The notes: generated from the letters alone by a model not told the origin. Positions 7,181-17,008 are shown, numbered from the stretch's first letter. The stretch: DNA of 64,000 nucleotides from RYN-230 sp963837515 (GCA_963837515.1 CAWINT010000006.1:372001-436000); one strand, 5' to 3'. Program-made: numbers and translations.

Positions 7181-7239
7181 CTGCCATCCGGTGCCGTCCG
7201 CGCCTGCCATCCGGTGCTGTCCGCGCCTGCCATCCGGTC
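7181..7239. repeat. 23-bp tandem repeat between the methyltransferase and DUF397-like genes
   Basis: Two full copies of a 23-bp unit (7181-7203 and 7204-7226, differing at one base) and a partial third (7227-7239, beginning CTGCCATCCGGT) span the gap and reach the methyltransferase stop codon. 23 is not a multiple of three, so expansion would alter spacing, not a protein. Confidence 0.85.
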
Positions 7240-8057
7240 ATGGGCGGCGAGCCACCCCACACCACAGCCAGCGGGACCCGTCGGTGTCCGCCGCGGGCAC
7301 ATCCTCCGCTCCCCACATGCCCGGGTAGCAAAGTTCCGGGCCGCTGCCCTCGTACGGAGGCACCAGTTCCAGCCCGCTGAAGAACCGGGCCACCTCATCC
7401 TTCGACCGAAAGTAGAGGTGCTCGGTGGCGGTGTCGAAGGCGGCCCGGAAACCCGCCGCGGCCCGCTCCGACTTGTGGTCCGCGCTGAGGTGCGACAGCG
7501 ACAGGTAACTCCCCGGAGCCAGCGCCCGGACGTAGCGGGCGACGAGCCCATACGGGTCCGAACCATCGGAGACGAACATGAGCACCCCGGTCATCAGCAG
7601 GCCGGCCTACGCTGAAGTCGATCAGCCGGCGCAGCTCCGGATGGCCCAGCACGCGATCCGGGTCGCGCAGGTCACCGAGAATCACGGTGGTGGTGCCACC
7701 GGGGGCCAGCAGCGCCTGGCTGTGCACTTCGACCAGCGGGTCACTGTCCACGTAGACCACGCGGGCCTGTGCGTCCACCCGCTGCACCACCTCGTGCGTA
7801 TTGCCCACGGTGGGCAGCCCGGACCCGATGTCGATGAACTGGCGGATGCCCTGCCTGGCTATCCACGATGCCGCCCGCTGGTGGAATCCCCGGTTGGACC
7901 AGGCCGCGTCCTTGATCTCCGGGACCGCGTTCATGATCTGTCCGGCGGCGCCGCGGTCCGCCGCGAAGTTGGTGTCGCCGCCGAGCAGGAAGTCGTAGAT
8001 GCGGGCGGGGGATGGCGTCTCGGTGTCCACCCCGGGAGGGAACGGTTGCGTGCTCAT
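7238..8057 (-). pseudogene. DUF574 SAM-dependent methyltransferase, frameshifted
   Basis: The first part, ATG 8057 to about 7610, is a good DUF574 N-terminus: PSPARIYDFLLGG, QFIDIGSGLPT and VVYVDSDPLV (SAM site). At 7605-7610 homology jumps to another frame, which continues LLMTGVLMFVSDG and SYLSLSHLSADH to a normal end at 7238. In the downstream frame a TAG (7609-7607) precedes the join, so a net one-base gain or two-base loss separates the halves. The upstream frame itself runs on to 7395 as unrelated sequence. GGAGG precedes the ATG. DUF574 proteins are common neighbours of DUF397/XRE genes, with unknown substrates. It is either a real pseudogene or an assembly indel. Confidence 0.85.
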
Positions 8058-8095
8058 GGGGCCTCCACGGAATCGCCGCCTGCCGCCGACGGCCG

Positions 8096-8106
8096 TGTGA
8101 ATCACA
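8096..8106. promoter_or_regulatory. Island operator copy 3 (perfect TGTGA-A-TCACA)
   Basis: A perfect 11-bp inverted repeat 39 bp upstream of the methyltransferase ATG. It is the best copy of the motif also found at 5354-5364 and 6789-6799. Confidence 0.55.
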
Positions 8107-8126
8107 GGTTGTGACCGGGATTAGGG

Positions 8127-8738
8127 TTAGTGTCCCACAGTCTGCGGCCGTTGCCGACCGCGCCGGAAACAGCCCTGCAAATGGTCATCCACCAGTCCGC
8201 ACGCCTGGAACGTGGCGTAGACCGTTACCGGGCCGGTGAAGGCGAACCCACGGCGGCGCAACTCCTTCGCCAGCGCGGTGGCGGCCGGGGTGGTGGCCGG
8301 GATGTCGGCCGTGGTCCGGGGGGGCGGCTGGCCGGCCGGGCTCTCGGCGTAGCTCCAGACCAGGGCGGCGAGACCGCCCGGGACGGCGAGCGCGGCCGCC
8401 GCGTTGCGGATGACGGCCTCTATCTTGGCCCGGTTCCGCACGATGCCCGTGTCGGCCAGCAGCCGGGTCACGTCGGCCGGGCCGAAGGCGGCCACGTTCG
8501 CCAGGTCGAACCCGGCGAACGCGGCCCGGAAATTCTCCCGCTTGCGCAGGATCGTCAGCCAGGACAGGCCCGACTGGAACCCTTCCAGCGACAGCCGCTC
8601 GAACAGGCCATGGTCATCGCGCACCGGCTGGCCCCATTCGTCGTCGTGGTACCCGAGATAGTCGGCGCTGCCCAGCGCCCACGGGCAGCGCAACTGCCCA
8701 TCCGGGCCCGGCTGCGCGACGCGGCCTGGGTCACTCAT
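8127..8738 (-). CDS. tag: DNA-3-methyladenine glycosylase I (Tag)
   Basis: A 203-residue protein that removes N3-methyladenine from DNA. RCPWALGSADYLGYHDDEWG holds the first zinc ligands (C18, H31) and the conserved DEWG, and VDDHLQGC supplies the second pair (H186, C190). LFERLSLEGFQSGLSWLTIL is the helix-hairpin region with the family signature. ATG 8738 overlaps the end of the DivIVA-like gene by 8 bp, so the pair is coupled. A long upstream frame to 9233 is an artefact across that gene. Confidence 0.93.
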   Translation of the reverse strand: MSDPGRVAQPGPDGQLRCPWALGSADYLGYHDDEWGQPVRDDHGLFERLSLEGFQSGLSWLTILRKRENFRAAFAGFDLANVAAFGPADVTRLLADTGIVRNRAKIEAVIRNAAAALAVPGGLAALVWSYAESPAGQPPPRTTADIPATTPAATALAKELRRRGFAFTGPVTVYATFQACGLVDDHLQGCFRRGRQRPQTVGH

Positions 8739-9429
8739 CGCGGCGGGCCGCGCCGCGAACCGCGGCCGTCTCGCTGTCCGGCCCGGCGACGGCGGATGGC
8801 CCGCCGGGTTGCGCTGCCCCGCCCGGATCGGGGCGGGTAGCGCCGGCCTGGGGCTCCGCCGCGCCCGGCGGCCCGTCGGCGACCACCTCCCCGGCAGCCA
8901 CCTCCCCGGCGTCATCGGGCACGGCCGCCGCCTCGCCAGCAGCAGTCCCGGGCGCAGCGGCCGGCCCGGAATCCACCGCCGGGGAGGCCGCAGGCGCCGC
9001 GGCGGCCGCGCCCGCCCCGGGGGCGCCGGCTGTCTCGGCTGCCGCAGCCGCCTCCGGAGCCGGGGCAGCTCCCGGCCCGGGGCCACCCTCACGGGCCGGG
9101 GCCAGCCGGAACCGGGCCATGGCGGGCTGGCCCGGCCCGGCGACGGCCCGCAGATCGGCCAGTTGCTGGCGGAGCACGGCGATTTCCGCCTCGCGCTCGG
9201 TGACGACCTGGGCGATCCGGTCCAGCGCGGCATCGGTTACCTGGGTGCTGTAACCCCACAACGCAGACGGTGGCCGCAACGCCGCCACGTCCGCCGCGGT
9301 TACCAGGTCATCCAGGTTCGGCAGCTGGTTGTCACTCGGGAACTCGGCCATCTCGCCGCCACGGCCCATGGCCACACTGACCACGCCGACGAGGATGACC
9401 GCCCCGGCAAGTAGCAACAGAACGGGCAC
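8731..9429 (-). CDS. DivIVA-like membrane protein
   Basis: A 232-residue protein. An N-terminal helix (about 2-21) anchors it; residues about 25-100 carry a short conserved segment, LWGYSTQVTDAALDRIAQVV, then a coiled stretch EREAEIAVLRQQLADL typical of the small DivIVA-domain proteins next to tag in actinobacteria. From about residue 105 on it is an Ala/Gly/Pro-rich disordered tail. A role at the membrane or cell pole is inferred. It is co-transcribed with tag. Confidence 0.7.
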   Translation of the reverse strand: MPVLLLLAGAVILVGVVSVAMGRGGEMAEFPSDNQLPNLDDLVTAADVAALRPPSALWGYSTQVTDAALDRIAQVVTEREAEIAVLRQQLADLRAVAGPGQPAMARFRLAPAREGGPGPGAAPAPEAAAAAETAGAPGAGAAAAAPAASPAVDSGPAAAPGTAAGEAAAVPDDAGEVAAGEVVADGPPGAAEPQAGATRPDPGGAAQPGGPSAVAGPDSETAAVRGAARRDE

Positions 9430-9557
9430 TCATGCATCGTGCCACGTCCGGGCCGGGCAGAACCCGCCGCACGACCGGAACCGGCCGCATCAGTTGGCTA
9501 ATCTCCAGGCATGGGCAGCGGCCCGGTCAACGGCCACTGGCCGGGTCCCTGGTGTGG

Positions 9558-10331
9558 TCACCCGATCTGGCCGCCGGGCTCGCCCCCGTTGTGCTGGGCG
9601 TGGGCCCGCTTGATGATGCTGACCACCTCAGCCGGGTCGTCCGCCACCGTGAGCAGTTCCTGGTCACCAGCCGATATCTTGCCGTCGGCCAGCACCCGCT
9701 CCCGGATCCAGCTGATCAGCCCGGCCCAGTAATCGGAGCCGACCAGGACGATGGGGAAGCGGGTTATCTTGCCGGTCTGCACCAGGGTGAGCGCCTCGAA
9801 CAGCTCATCCAGCGTGCCGAAGCCGCCGGGCAGCACCACGAAGGCCTGTGAGTACTTGATGAAAACGGTCTTGCGCACGAAGAAGTAGCGGAATTCAACG
9901 CCGATCTCGACGTAATCGTTGAGCCCCACCTCCGTCGGCAGCTCGATGCCCAGGCCGACGGACACGCCGCCCGAATCGGCGGCGCCCTTGTTCGCCGCCT
10001 CCATGACCCCCGGGCCACCACCGGTGATCACCGCGTACCCGGCCTCGGCCAGGCCGCGGGCGATGGCCTCCGCCTGCTGGTACTCAGAGCTGCCGGGCCG
10101 GGCCCGCGCCGTGCCGAACAGCGACACAGCCGCCCCTAGCTCGGCGAGCAGCCCGAAGCCCTCGACGAACTCGGCCTGGATCCGCAGCACCCGCCACGGG
10201 TCGGTATGCACCCAGTCGCTGGGGCCGCGCCGGTCCAGCAGCCGCTGGTCCGTGGTGGTCTTCGGGATAAAACTGCCGCGCAGCGTGGCGGGACCCTGGC
10301 GGCGGATCCGGCGGCGTGACTCAGGTTGCAC
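9558..10331 (-). CDS. LOG-family (TIGR00730) Rossmann-fold protein
   Basis: A 257-residue protein with the LOG signatures GGGPGVMEAAN and PGGFGTLDELFEAL, preceded by DWVHTDPWRVLRIQAEFVEG, the conserved start of the actinobacterial subgroup. LOG proteins are nucleoside-5'-monophosphate phosphoribohydrolases (cytokinin-activating in plants); the bacterial substrate is uncertain. Start is GTG 10331 with AGGA upstream; the longer frame to 10556 overlaps the divergent transglycosylase gene and lacks conservation. The divergent spacer is 151 bp. Confidence 0.88.
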   Translation of the reverse strand: MQPESRRRIRRQGPATLRGSFIPKTTTDQRLLDRRGPSDWVHTDPWRVLRIQAEFVEGFGLLAELGAAVSLFGTARARPGSSEYQQAEAIARGLAEAGYAVITGGGPGVMEAANKGAADSGGVSVGLGIELPTEVGLNDYVEIGVEFRYFFVRKTVFIKYSQAFVVLPGGFGTLDELFEALTLVQTGKITRFPIVLVGSDYWAGLISWIRERVLADGKISAGDQELLTVADDPAEVVSIIKRAHAQHNGGEPGGQIG

Positions 10332-10482
10332 GTTCCGATCCTGCCACGCACCTCCCGACCGGGCCGCGGACACCGCCACGCCAGCCGCCCACCCCCCGCG
10401 GCACCCGCGCCCTGGGCGGCCACGGCGGCGCGCCGGGTCATCCGTGTCGCCGCCACCACCCAGGCCCCGGTAGCTTCTCGTT

Positions 10483-11373
10483 GTGCCCACAAGCCGCCCG
10501 CGCCAGCCGCCCGCGCGGCCGCCCAAGCGGCGCACCCGGCGAGTCCTGATCGTCACGGTCGTCGTGGCCGTGCTGGCCGTTGGGTGCTACGTAGCGGTGC
10601 GCCGCCTGGTCCCGGTCATCGGGCCGACGCTGGCCGGATCCGGCTGTCAGGCGAGCACCGGACAGCAACGCGTGCTGCTCGACACGCAGCAGGCCAGTAT
10701 CGCGGCCACCATCGCCGGGGTGGCACACCGGCAGTCCATGCCCCGGGACGCGGTCACGGTGGCCTACGCCACGGCGATGCAGGAGTCCAAGCTGCACAAC
10801 CTGGACTACGGTGACCTCGACTCGGTCGGGGTGTTCCAGCAGCGGCCCTCGGAAGGCTGGGGCCCCCGTGGGAAGCTGGAGGACCCGGTCTACGCCACGA
10901 CGAAGTTCTTCCGGGCGCTCCGTGCCGTGCCGCACTACCAGCGGCTGCCCGTCTACCAGGCGGCCCAGGCCGTGCAGCGCAGCGCGGACGGGACCGCTTA
11001 CATGCAGTACGAGAACATGGCCGCCGAGATGTCCGCCGCGTTCACCGGCGAGCGGCGCCACGCCGTGTACTGCTGGTGGTCCTCCGCGGCACCGCGCCGC
11101 GCCGCGCCCAGCGCCATCACCCGCGAGCTGGCGGTCACCTTCGGTCCCGCGGTGGCCGGCGGCGCCACCACCAGCGGGCGCAGCGGCCTGCTGCTGCCGG
11201 CCGAGCGGCCCAAGGCCGGCTGGGTGATGGCCACCTGGCTGGTGACCCACGCCAGCCGCTATGGCATACATGAGATCAGCTTCGGTGGGTACTACTGGCG
11301 GGCCACCGCGGGCGCCAAGGGGTGGCGGCGCGATCCCGGCCCACTGCCGCTAAACGCCATCAAGGTCAGCTGA
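10483..11373 (+). CDS. Membrane-anchored lytic-transglycosylase-like protein
   Basis: A 296-residue protein with a basic N-terminus and one transmembrane helix (about 20-40). AYATAMQESKLHNLDYGD with E101, then SVGVFQQRPSEGWG, fits the SLT/lysozyme-like fold: catalytic Glu-Ser followed by the substrate-groove GxxQ segment. Actinomycete homologues are often labelled 'heavy metal transporter', which the sequence does not support. It probably cleaves or binds peptidoglycan outside the membrane. The start is GTG 10483. Confidence 0.7.
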   Translation: MPTSRPRQPPARPPKRRTRRVLIVTVVVAVLAVGCYVAVRRLVPVIGPTLAGSGCQASTGQQRVLLDTQQASIAATIAGVAHRQSMPRDAVTVAYATAMQESKLHNLDYGDLDSVGVFQQRPSEGWGPRGKLEDPVYATTKFFRALRAVPHYQRLPVYQAAQAVQRSADGTAYMQYENMAAEMSAAFTGERRHAVYCWWSSAAPRRAAPSAITRELAVTFGPAVAGGATTSGRSGLLLPAERPKAGWVMATWLVTHASRYGIHEISFGGYYWRATAGAKGWRRDPGPLPLNAIKVS

Positions 11374-11430
11374 TAGCCTGCGGGCCGACTGATGTATCTC
11401 GTGGTCCCCGCTGCGCCGGCGACCACGCGA

Positions 11431-11460
11431 CCGGGATACTGACGCCGACCCGGGATACTG
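11431..11460 (+). promoter_or_regulatory. Direct repeat upstream of fdxA, possible -10 region
   Basis: CCGGGATACTG occurs at 11431-11441 and again at 11450-11460, 19 bp apart. Each copy contains a GATACT hexamer that could serve as a -10 box, placing the start 30-60 nt before fdxA. No good -35 box is visible. Confidence 0.3.
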
Positions 11461-11503
11461 GGAAGCCCCGGTCCCATGGGACAGTGCCAAGAGGAGTTCC
11501 GAC

Positions 11504-11830
11504 GTGACTTACATCATTGCGCAGCCTTGCGTCAACGTGCTCGACAAATCGTGCATCGAGGAATGCCCCGTCAACTGCATCTACGAGGGCGAGCGCATGC
11601 TCTACATTCACCCGGACGAGTGCGTGGACTGCGGCGCGTGCGAGCCGGTGTGCCCGGTTGAGGCGATCTTTTACGAGGACGACGTTCCGGACCAGTGGAA
11701 GGACTTCTACAAGGCCAACGTGGAGTTCTTCGAGGACCTCGGCTCGCCGGGTGGCGCATCAAAGGCAGGGAAGATCAACAAGGACCACCCGATCGTGGCC
11801 GCGCTGCCGCCCCAGGCGGAAGCAGGCTGA
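11504..11830 (+). CDS. fdxA: Seven-iron ferredoxin FdxA
   Basis: A 108-residue protein. Eight cysteines at 9, 17, 21, 25, 40, 43, 46 and 50 (KSCIEECPVNC and ECVDCGACEPVCPVEAI) give the pattern of Azotobacter-type 7Fe ferredoxins with one [3Fe-4S] and one [4Fe-4S] cluster. The rest, including DQWKDFYKANVEFF, matches the actinobacterial FdxA C-terminus. It carries electrons for redox enzymes, partner unknown. GTG 11504 has GAGGAG upstream. The stop overlaps the presumed start of dapC, a linkage conserved in actinobacteria. Confidence 0.95.
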   Translation: MTYIIAQPCVNVLDKSCIEECPVNCIYEGERMLYIHPDECVDCGACEPVCPVEAIFYEDDVPDQWKDFYKANVEFFEDLGSPGGASKAGKINKDHPIVAALPPQAEAG

Positions 11831-12927
11831 CCATCCCAGCCCGGCTGCCCCGGTTTCCCTGGGACCTGCTCACCCCGTACGGCGAGAAGGCCCGGGCCCA
11901 CCCGGGCGGCGTCATCGATCTGTCCGTGGGCACCCCGGTCAACCCGGTGCCCGGGGTGGTCATGGAGGCCCTGCGGGAGGCGGCCAACGCGCCCGGGTAC
12001 CCGGCGACCCACGGCACCCCGCGGCTGCGTGCGGCGGCCGCCGGATGGCTGGCCCGGGTCCACGGCGTCACCGTGGACCCGGCCGCGGTGCTGCCGCTGA
12101 TCGGCACCAAGGAGTTCATCGCCGGCCTGCCTGGCCTGCTCGGGTGTGGGCCCGGGGACGTGGTGGCCTACCCCGAGCTGGCCTACCCCACCTACGCCAT
12201 CGGTGCCCGGCTGGCCGGGGCACGGGGGGCGGCGGTCGATGGGCTGGCCGCTCTCGGCCCGGAACCCACCCGGCTGGTGTGGGTGAATTCACCGTCGAAC
12301 CCGACCGGGCGGGTGCTGCCGGCCGCGCACCTGCGCAAGATGGTGGACTGGGCCCGGGAACGCGGCGCCGTGCTCGCCTCCGACGAGTGCTACCTCGGGC
12401 TCGGCTGGGCGGCGGAACCGGTATCGGTGCTGCATCCGGATGTGTGTGGCGGATCCGCCACCGGCGTGCTCGCGGTGCACTCAGTGTCGAAGCGGTCCAA
12501 CATGGCGGGTTACCGCGCCGGTTTCGTCACCGGTGACCCGGACCTCATCGCCCAGCTGCTGGAGGTCCGGAAGCACGCCGGGATGATGATGCCGACCCCT
12601 ATCCAGGCCGCGATGACCGCCGCGCTGGAGGACGACGAGCACGCCGGGGAGCAGCGCGCCCGGTACGCCGCGCGGCGCGAACGGCTCCGCCCGGCGCTGG
12701 AGCAGGCCGGGTTCGAGATCAGCCACTCCGAGGCGGGCCTGTACCTGTGGGCGGCCCGGCTGGAACTGGACTGCTGGGGCTCGGTACGGCTGCTGGCCGA
12801 CGCGGGCATCCTGGTCGCCCCGGGTGAGTTCTACGGGCCGTCCGGGGCACAGCACGTGCGGGTAGCGCTGACCGCCACGGACGAGCGCATCGACGCCGCC
12901 GCCGAGCGCCTGGCCGCCCTGCGGTAA
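11827..12927 (+). CDS. dapC: Succinyldiaminopimelate transaminase (DapC-type)
   Basis: A class I/II aminotransferase of about 366 residues. DLSVGTPVNPVP is the family N-terminus, WVNSPSNPTG the cofactor motif, and SVSKRSNMAGYRAGF carries the PLP-binding lysine. It serves the lysine/diaminopimelate pathway for cell-wall synthesis. No ATG, GTG or TTG lies in frame near the expected N-terminus. The best start is CTG 11827, which overlaps the fdxA stop as CTGA and has AGGCGGA about 10 bp upstream. The frame is open upstream to 11695, but that part is a shadow of fdxA. Confidence 0.85.
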   Translation: MTIPARLPRFPWDLLTPYGEKARAHPGGVIDLSVGTPVNPVPGVVMEALREAANAPGYPATHGTPRLRAAAAGWLARVHGVTVDPAAVLPLIGTKEFIAGLPGLLGCGPGDVVAYPELAYPTYAIGARLAGARGAAVDGLAALGPEPTRLVWVNSPSNPTGRVLPAAHLRKMVDWARERGAVLASDECYLGLGWAAEPVSVLHPDVCGGSATGVLAVHSVSKRSNMAGYRAGFVTGDPDLIAQLLEVRKHAGMMMPTPIQAAMTAALEDDEHAGEQRARYAARRERLRPALEQAGFEISHSEAGLYLWAARLELDCWGSVRLLADAGILVAPGEFYGPSGAQHVRVALTATDERIDAAAERLAALR

Positions 12928-13080
12928 CAACCGCGGCCGCCGCGGCCGGGCACAGGCCGGCCGTTCCCCTCCGGTGATCCCCGCCGACCCGGTCCGTGTC
13001 CTGCGTCCTGGCGGTGCCCGCCCGGGCCGGGGCCAGTGCCGGGGACATCCGCCCCGGAGGCCGGGGCCTAGGCTGGGACG

Positions 13081-14496
13081 GTGCTGCGGCTATACGACAC
13101 GCGGACCCGGCAGGTGGAGCCGATCGAGCCCACCCGCCGTGGCGCGCTGCGGATGTACACCTGCGGCCCGACCGTCTACCGCCCCGCCCACGTCGGCAAC
13201 CTGCGCTCCTACCTGCTGGCCGACCTGATCCGGCGGACCGCGGCGGCGGGCCGGCTGCTGGTCACCAGCTGCCTGAACATCACCGATGTGGGTCATCTGG
13301 CCGACGACAGCGGGCCCGATCCGGCCGGCGAAGACAAGATGATCGCACAGGCCCGCACGGAAGGCATCAGCCCGCTGGAGCTGGCCCGGCACCATGAAGC
13401 CGCGTTCCGGGCCGACTGCGCCGCGCTGAACATCTACCCGGCCGACCATTCGCCGCGGGCCTCCGAGTCGATCGAGCTCATGATCGAGCTGATCGACCAG
13501 CTGCTCCGGGCGGGGCACGCCTACCAGGCGCCCGGGGGCTCGGTGTACTTCGATGCCCGGTCCTATCCCGGCTACGGCGAGCTTTCCGGGAACCGTCTGG
13601 CCGAGCTGCGTCCCGGCCACCGGTCCGGCGGGGACGTGGAGCCGGGCAAGCGGTTCCACGCGGACTGGGCGCTGTGGAAGGGCGCCGCCCCGGGCCGCGA
13701 GCTGACCTGGGACACCCCGTGGGGCACCGGATTCCCGGGCTGGCACATCGAATGCTCCGCGATGTCGCTGCACTTCCTGGGCGAGCAGATCGACGTGCAT
13801 ACCGGGGGGATCGATCTGCGGTTCCCGCACCACGAGGACGAGCGGGCGCAGTCCGACTGCGTCACCGGGCATGAGGTGGTCCGGCACTGGGTGCACGGTG
13901 AGCACCTGCTGTTCGAGGGCCGGAAAATGGCCAAGAGCACGCAGAACGTGGTGCTCCTGGGCGACCTGCCGGCCCGCGGCCTGGACCCGCTGGCGCTACG
14001 GCTGGCCTTCCTGGAGCATCGTTACCGGCAGCAGGTGAGCCTGAGCTGGGAGGTGCTGCAGGCCGCCGACGCCACGCTGCGCCGGTGGCGGCAGCGGGTC
14101 GCCGAGTGGGCCCGTTCCCCCAGCCAGTCGCTGGCCGGTGAGGCCCGCGAGTTCACCGAGGCGTTCGAGGCCGACCTGGACACACCCGCCGCACTGCGGG
14201 TACTGCGCCGCCTTGAACGCGGCAGCGGCGTGGCGCCGGGCGCCAAGTTCGAGACGTTCGCCTACGCCGACCAGCTGCTCGGTCTGGACCTCGCCCGCGA
14301 TGTGGGGCGTGACCCGGTACCCGCGCTGCCGCCTGGCGCGGCGGCGCTGCTCGATGCCCGGGGGTCCGCCCGGGCGTCCGCCGACTGGCCGGCCTCCGAC
14401 CGGCTGCGCAGCGACCTGGCCGCACTCGGCGTAACGGTCACCGACACCCCCGACGGCCAGTCCTGGACCCTTGGCCCCACGCCCCACCCCCGCTGA
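13081..14496 (+). CDS. Cysteinyl-tRNA synthetase-type class I ligase
   Basis: A 471-residue protein. CGPTVYRPAHVGNLRS has the zinc cysteine and the HIGH equivalent HVGN; GWHIECSAMS and FPHHEDERAQ give the other zinc ligands and the active site; KMAKSTQN is the KMSKS loop. The length fits CysS, not the shorter mycothiol ligase MshC, whose usual CGITPYDATH start is absent. The segment around NITDVGHLADDS differs from the standard NITDVDDKI of housekeeping CysS, so this may be a divergent second copy. Start is GTG 13081. Confidence 0.8.
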   Translation: MLRLYDTRTRQVEPIEPTRRGALRMYTCGPTVYRPAHVGNLRSYLLADLIRRTAAAGRLLVTSCLNITDVGHLADDSGPDPAGEDKMIAQARTEGISPLELARHHEAAFRADCAALNIYPADHSPRASESIELMIELIDQLLRAGHAYQAPGGSVYFDARSYPGYGELSGNRLAELRPGHRSGGDVEPGKRFHADWALWKGAAPGRELTWDTPWGTGFPGWHIECSAMSLHFLGEQIDVHTGGIDLRFPHHEDERAQSDCVTGHEVVRHWVHGEHLLFEGRKMAKSTQNVVLLGDLPARGLDPLALRLAFLEHRYRQQVSLSWEVLQAADATLRRWRQRVAEWARSPSQSLAGEAREFTEAFEADLDTPAALRVLRRLERGSGVAPGAKFETFAYADQLLGLDLARDVGRDPVPALPPGAAALLDARGSARASADWPASDRLRSDLAALGVTVTDTPDGQSWTLGPTPHPR

Positions 14497-14834
14497 GCCG
14501 CCCGCCCCGCCCCGCCTCAGTCCGGCCCCCACTCATCACCCAGATGTACCGTTCGCCGGGTGGGGAGCGCCCGGCTGGAGCGCTCCGGCCGGCCTGCCCC
14601 GGGGCGGGTTGCCGGTGGGTTACGTTCACGTTTCAGGCGGCGTTGACGCAACGAACTGTCGCTGACAGCCTTACTTCGCAACGAATCACCGGCACAACGC
14701 AGCTTCTACGCATGGTTGCCGCACGGCACAACTCTTACGCTGGAGCCACCGATCACCCCGAACCACTCAGGACCGGGCGGCGGCAGCGCCGCACCGGTGT
14801 CCTGGGCACTGCTCTGAAACCGAGAGGAGGCTTG
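14497..14834. promoter_or_regulatory. Upstream region of the arginine cassette with a direct repeat
   Basis: This 338-bp stretch has no credible gene. CGCAACGAA occurs at 14647-14655 and again at 14677-14685, exactly 30 bp apart, about three helical turns; GCACAAC occurs at 14692 and near 14726. Repeats on one helix face suit a regulator that binds as a multimer, such as an Lrp/AsnC or ArgR-type protein. A strong ribosome site (GAGAGGAGG, 14822-14830) precedes the next gene. No clear -10/-35 pair was found. Confidence 0.4.
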
Positions 14835-15740
14835 ATGACCGTCACCGAACGCGACACCGGCCTGGTCACACTGCGCCACCCGGACAACGGCACCGCCGCG
14901 CCCACCCGGCGGGGCACCCCGGCGGCCACGGCGGACCGGCTGCCGCAGCCGCGGAGCTACCTGATGTGTCCCCCGGCCCATTTCACCGTCCGGTATGCGA
15001 TCAACCCGTGGATGGCCAGCGGGGAACCGGTGGACACCGCCCGCGCGCTCCGGCAGTGGCAGGCGCTGCGGGACACCTACCGCGCGCTCGGCCACTCGGT
15101 GCGGCTCATCAAGCCCCACCCGGGCCTGCCGGACATGGTCTTCGCCGCGAACGGCGCGACGGTCATCGGCGGCAGCGTGCTCGGCGCCCGGTTCCGGCAC
15201 CCGGAGCGGGCCGCCGAGGGACCCGCCTACCTGGACTGGTTCCGGGACCAGGGTTACCCCGCGGTGCACGAACCGGCCCTGGTCAACGAGGGCGAAGGGG
15301 ACATCGTCCACGCGGGCTCGGTAATCCTGGCCGGGTATGGCTTCCGCACCGACGAGGCCGTTAGGAACGATCTTGAATTGCTGTTCGGTCTGCCCGTGAT
15401 CAGCCTGCGGCTGATCGACCCGCGGTTCTACCACCTCGACACGGCGCTGTGCGTGCTGGACGCGGGGACCGCCGCCTACTACCCGGCGGCATTCGACCAG
15501 GCGGGACGGGCCGCGCTGGCCGCCTGCTTCGGCGAACTGATCGAGGCGGGCGACGCGGACGCCGGGGTGCTCGGGCTGAACGCGGTGAGCGACGGCCGCC
15601 ACGTGGTGCTGCCGGCCGAGGCCACCGGGCTGGCCGCCCAGATCGCCGCGCACGGGTTCGAACCGGTCCCGGTGGACATGTCCGAATTCCGCAAGGCGGG
15701 GGGCGGCCCGAAGTGCTGCACACTGGAACTGAGGACGTGA
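14835..15740 (+). CDS. Guanidino-group hydrolase (DDAH / arginine dihydrolase-like)
   Basis: A 301-residue protein of the amidinotransferase-like fold. MCPPAHFTVRYAINPWM is the N-terminal signature shared by DDAH-like enzymes and the hydrolase domain of ArgZ/AgrE. NEGEGDIVHAG gives the guanidine-binding acids, FYHLDTALCVLD the catalytic His, and GGGPKCCTLELR at the C-terminus the nucleophilic Cys. It should convert arginine or methylarginine to citrulline or ornithine. ATG 14835 has a strong GAGAGGAGG site. It lies 13 bp before rocD in an operon, favouring supply of ornithine; which guanidine it uses is not decided by sequence. Confidence 0.8.
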   Translation: MTVTERDTGLVTLRHPDNGTAAPTRRGTPAATADRLPQPRSYLMCPPAHFTVRYAINPWMASGEPVDTARALRQWQALRDTYRALGHSVRLIKPHPGLPDMVFAANGATVIGGSVLGARFRHPERAAEGPAYLDWFRDQGYPAVHEPALVNEGEGDIVHAGSVILAGYGFRTDEAVRNDLELLFGLPVISLRLIDPRFYHLDTALCVLDAGTAAYYPAAFDQAGRAALAACFGELIEAGDADAGVLGLNAVSDGRHVVLPAEATGLAAQIAAHGFEPVPVDMSEFRKAGGGPKCCTLELRT

Positions 15741-15753
15741 AAGGGGGGCGCAC

Positions 15754-16953
<1,200 letters not shown>

Positions 16954-17008
16954 CGGCCGCGGCCCGGCAGGCGCGGCCCGGCAGGCGCGGCCCGCGAGGC
17001 CGCTTCCG

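Noticed and set aside
15640..15670. GGGTTCGAACC as a possible tRNA T-arm
   Set aside because: It lies within the conserved guanidine hydrolase gene and no acceptor stem or anticodon arm surrounds it.
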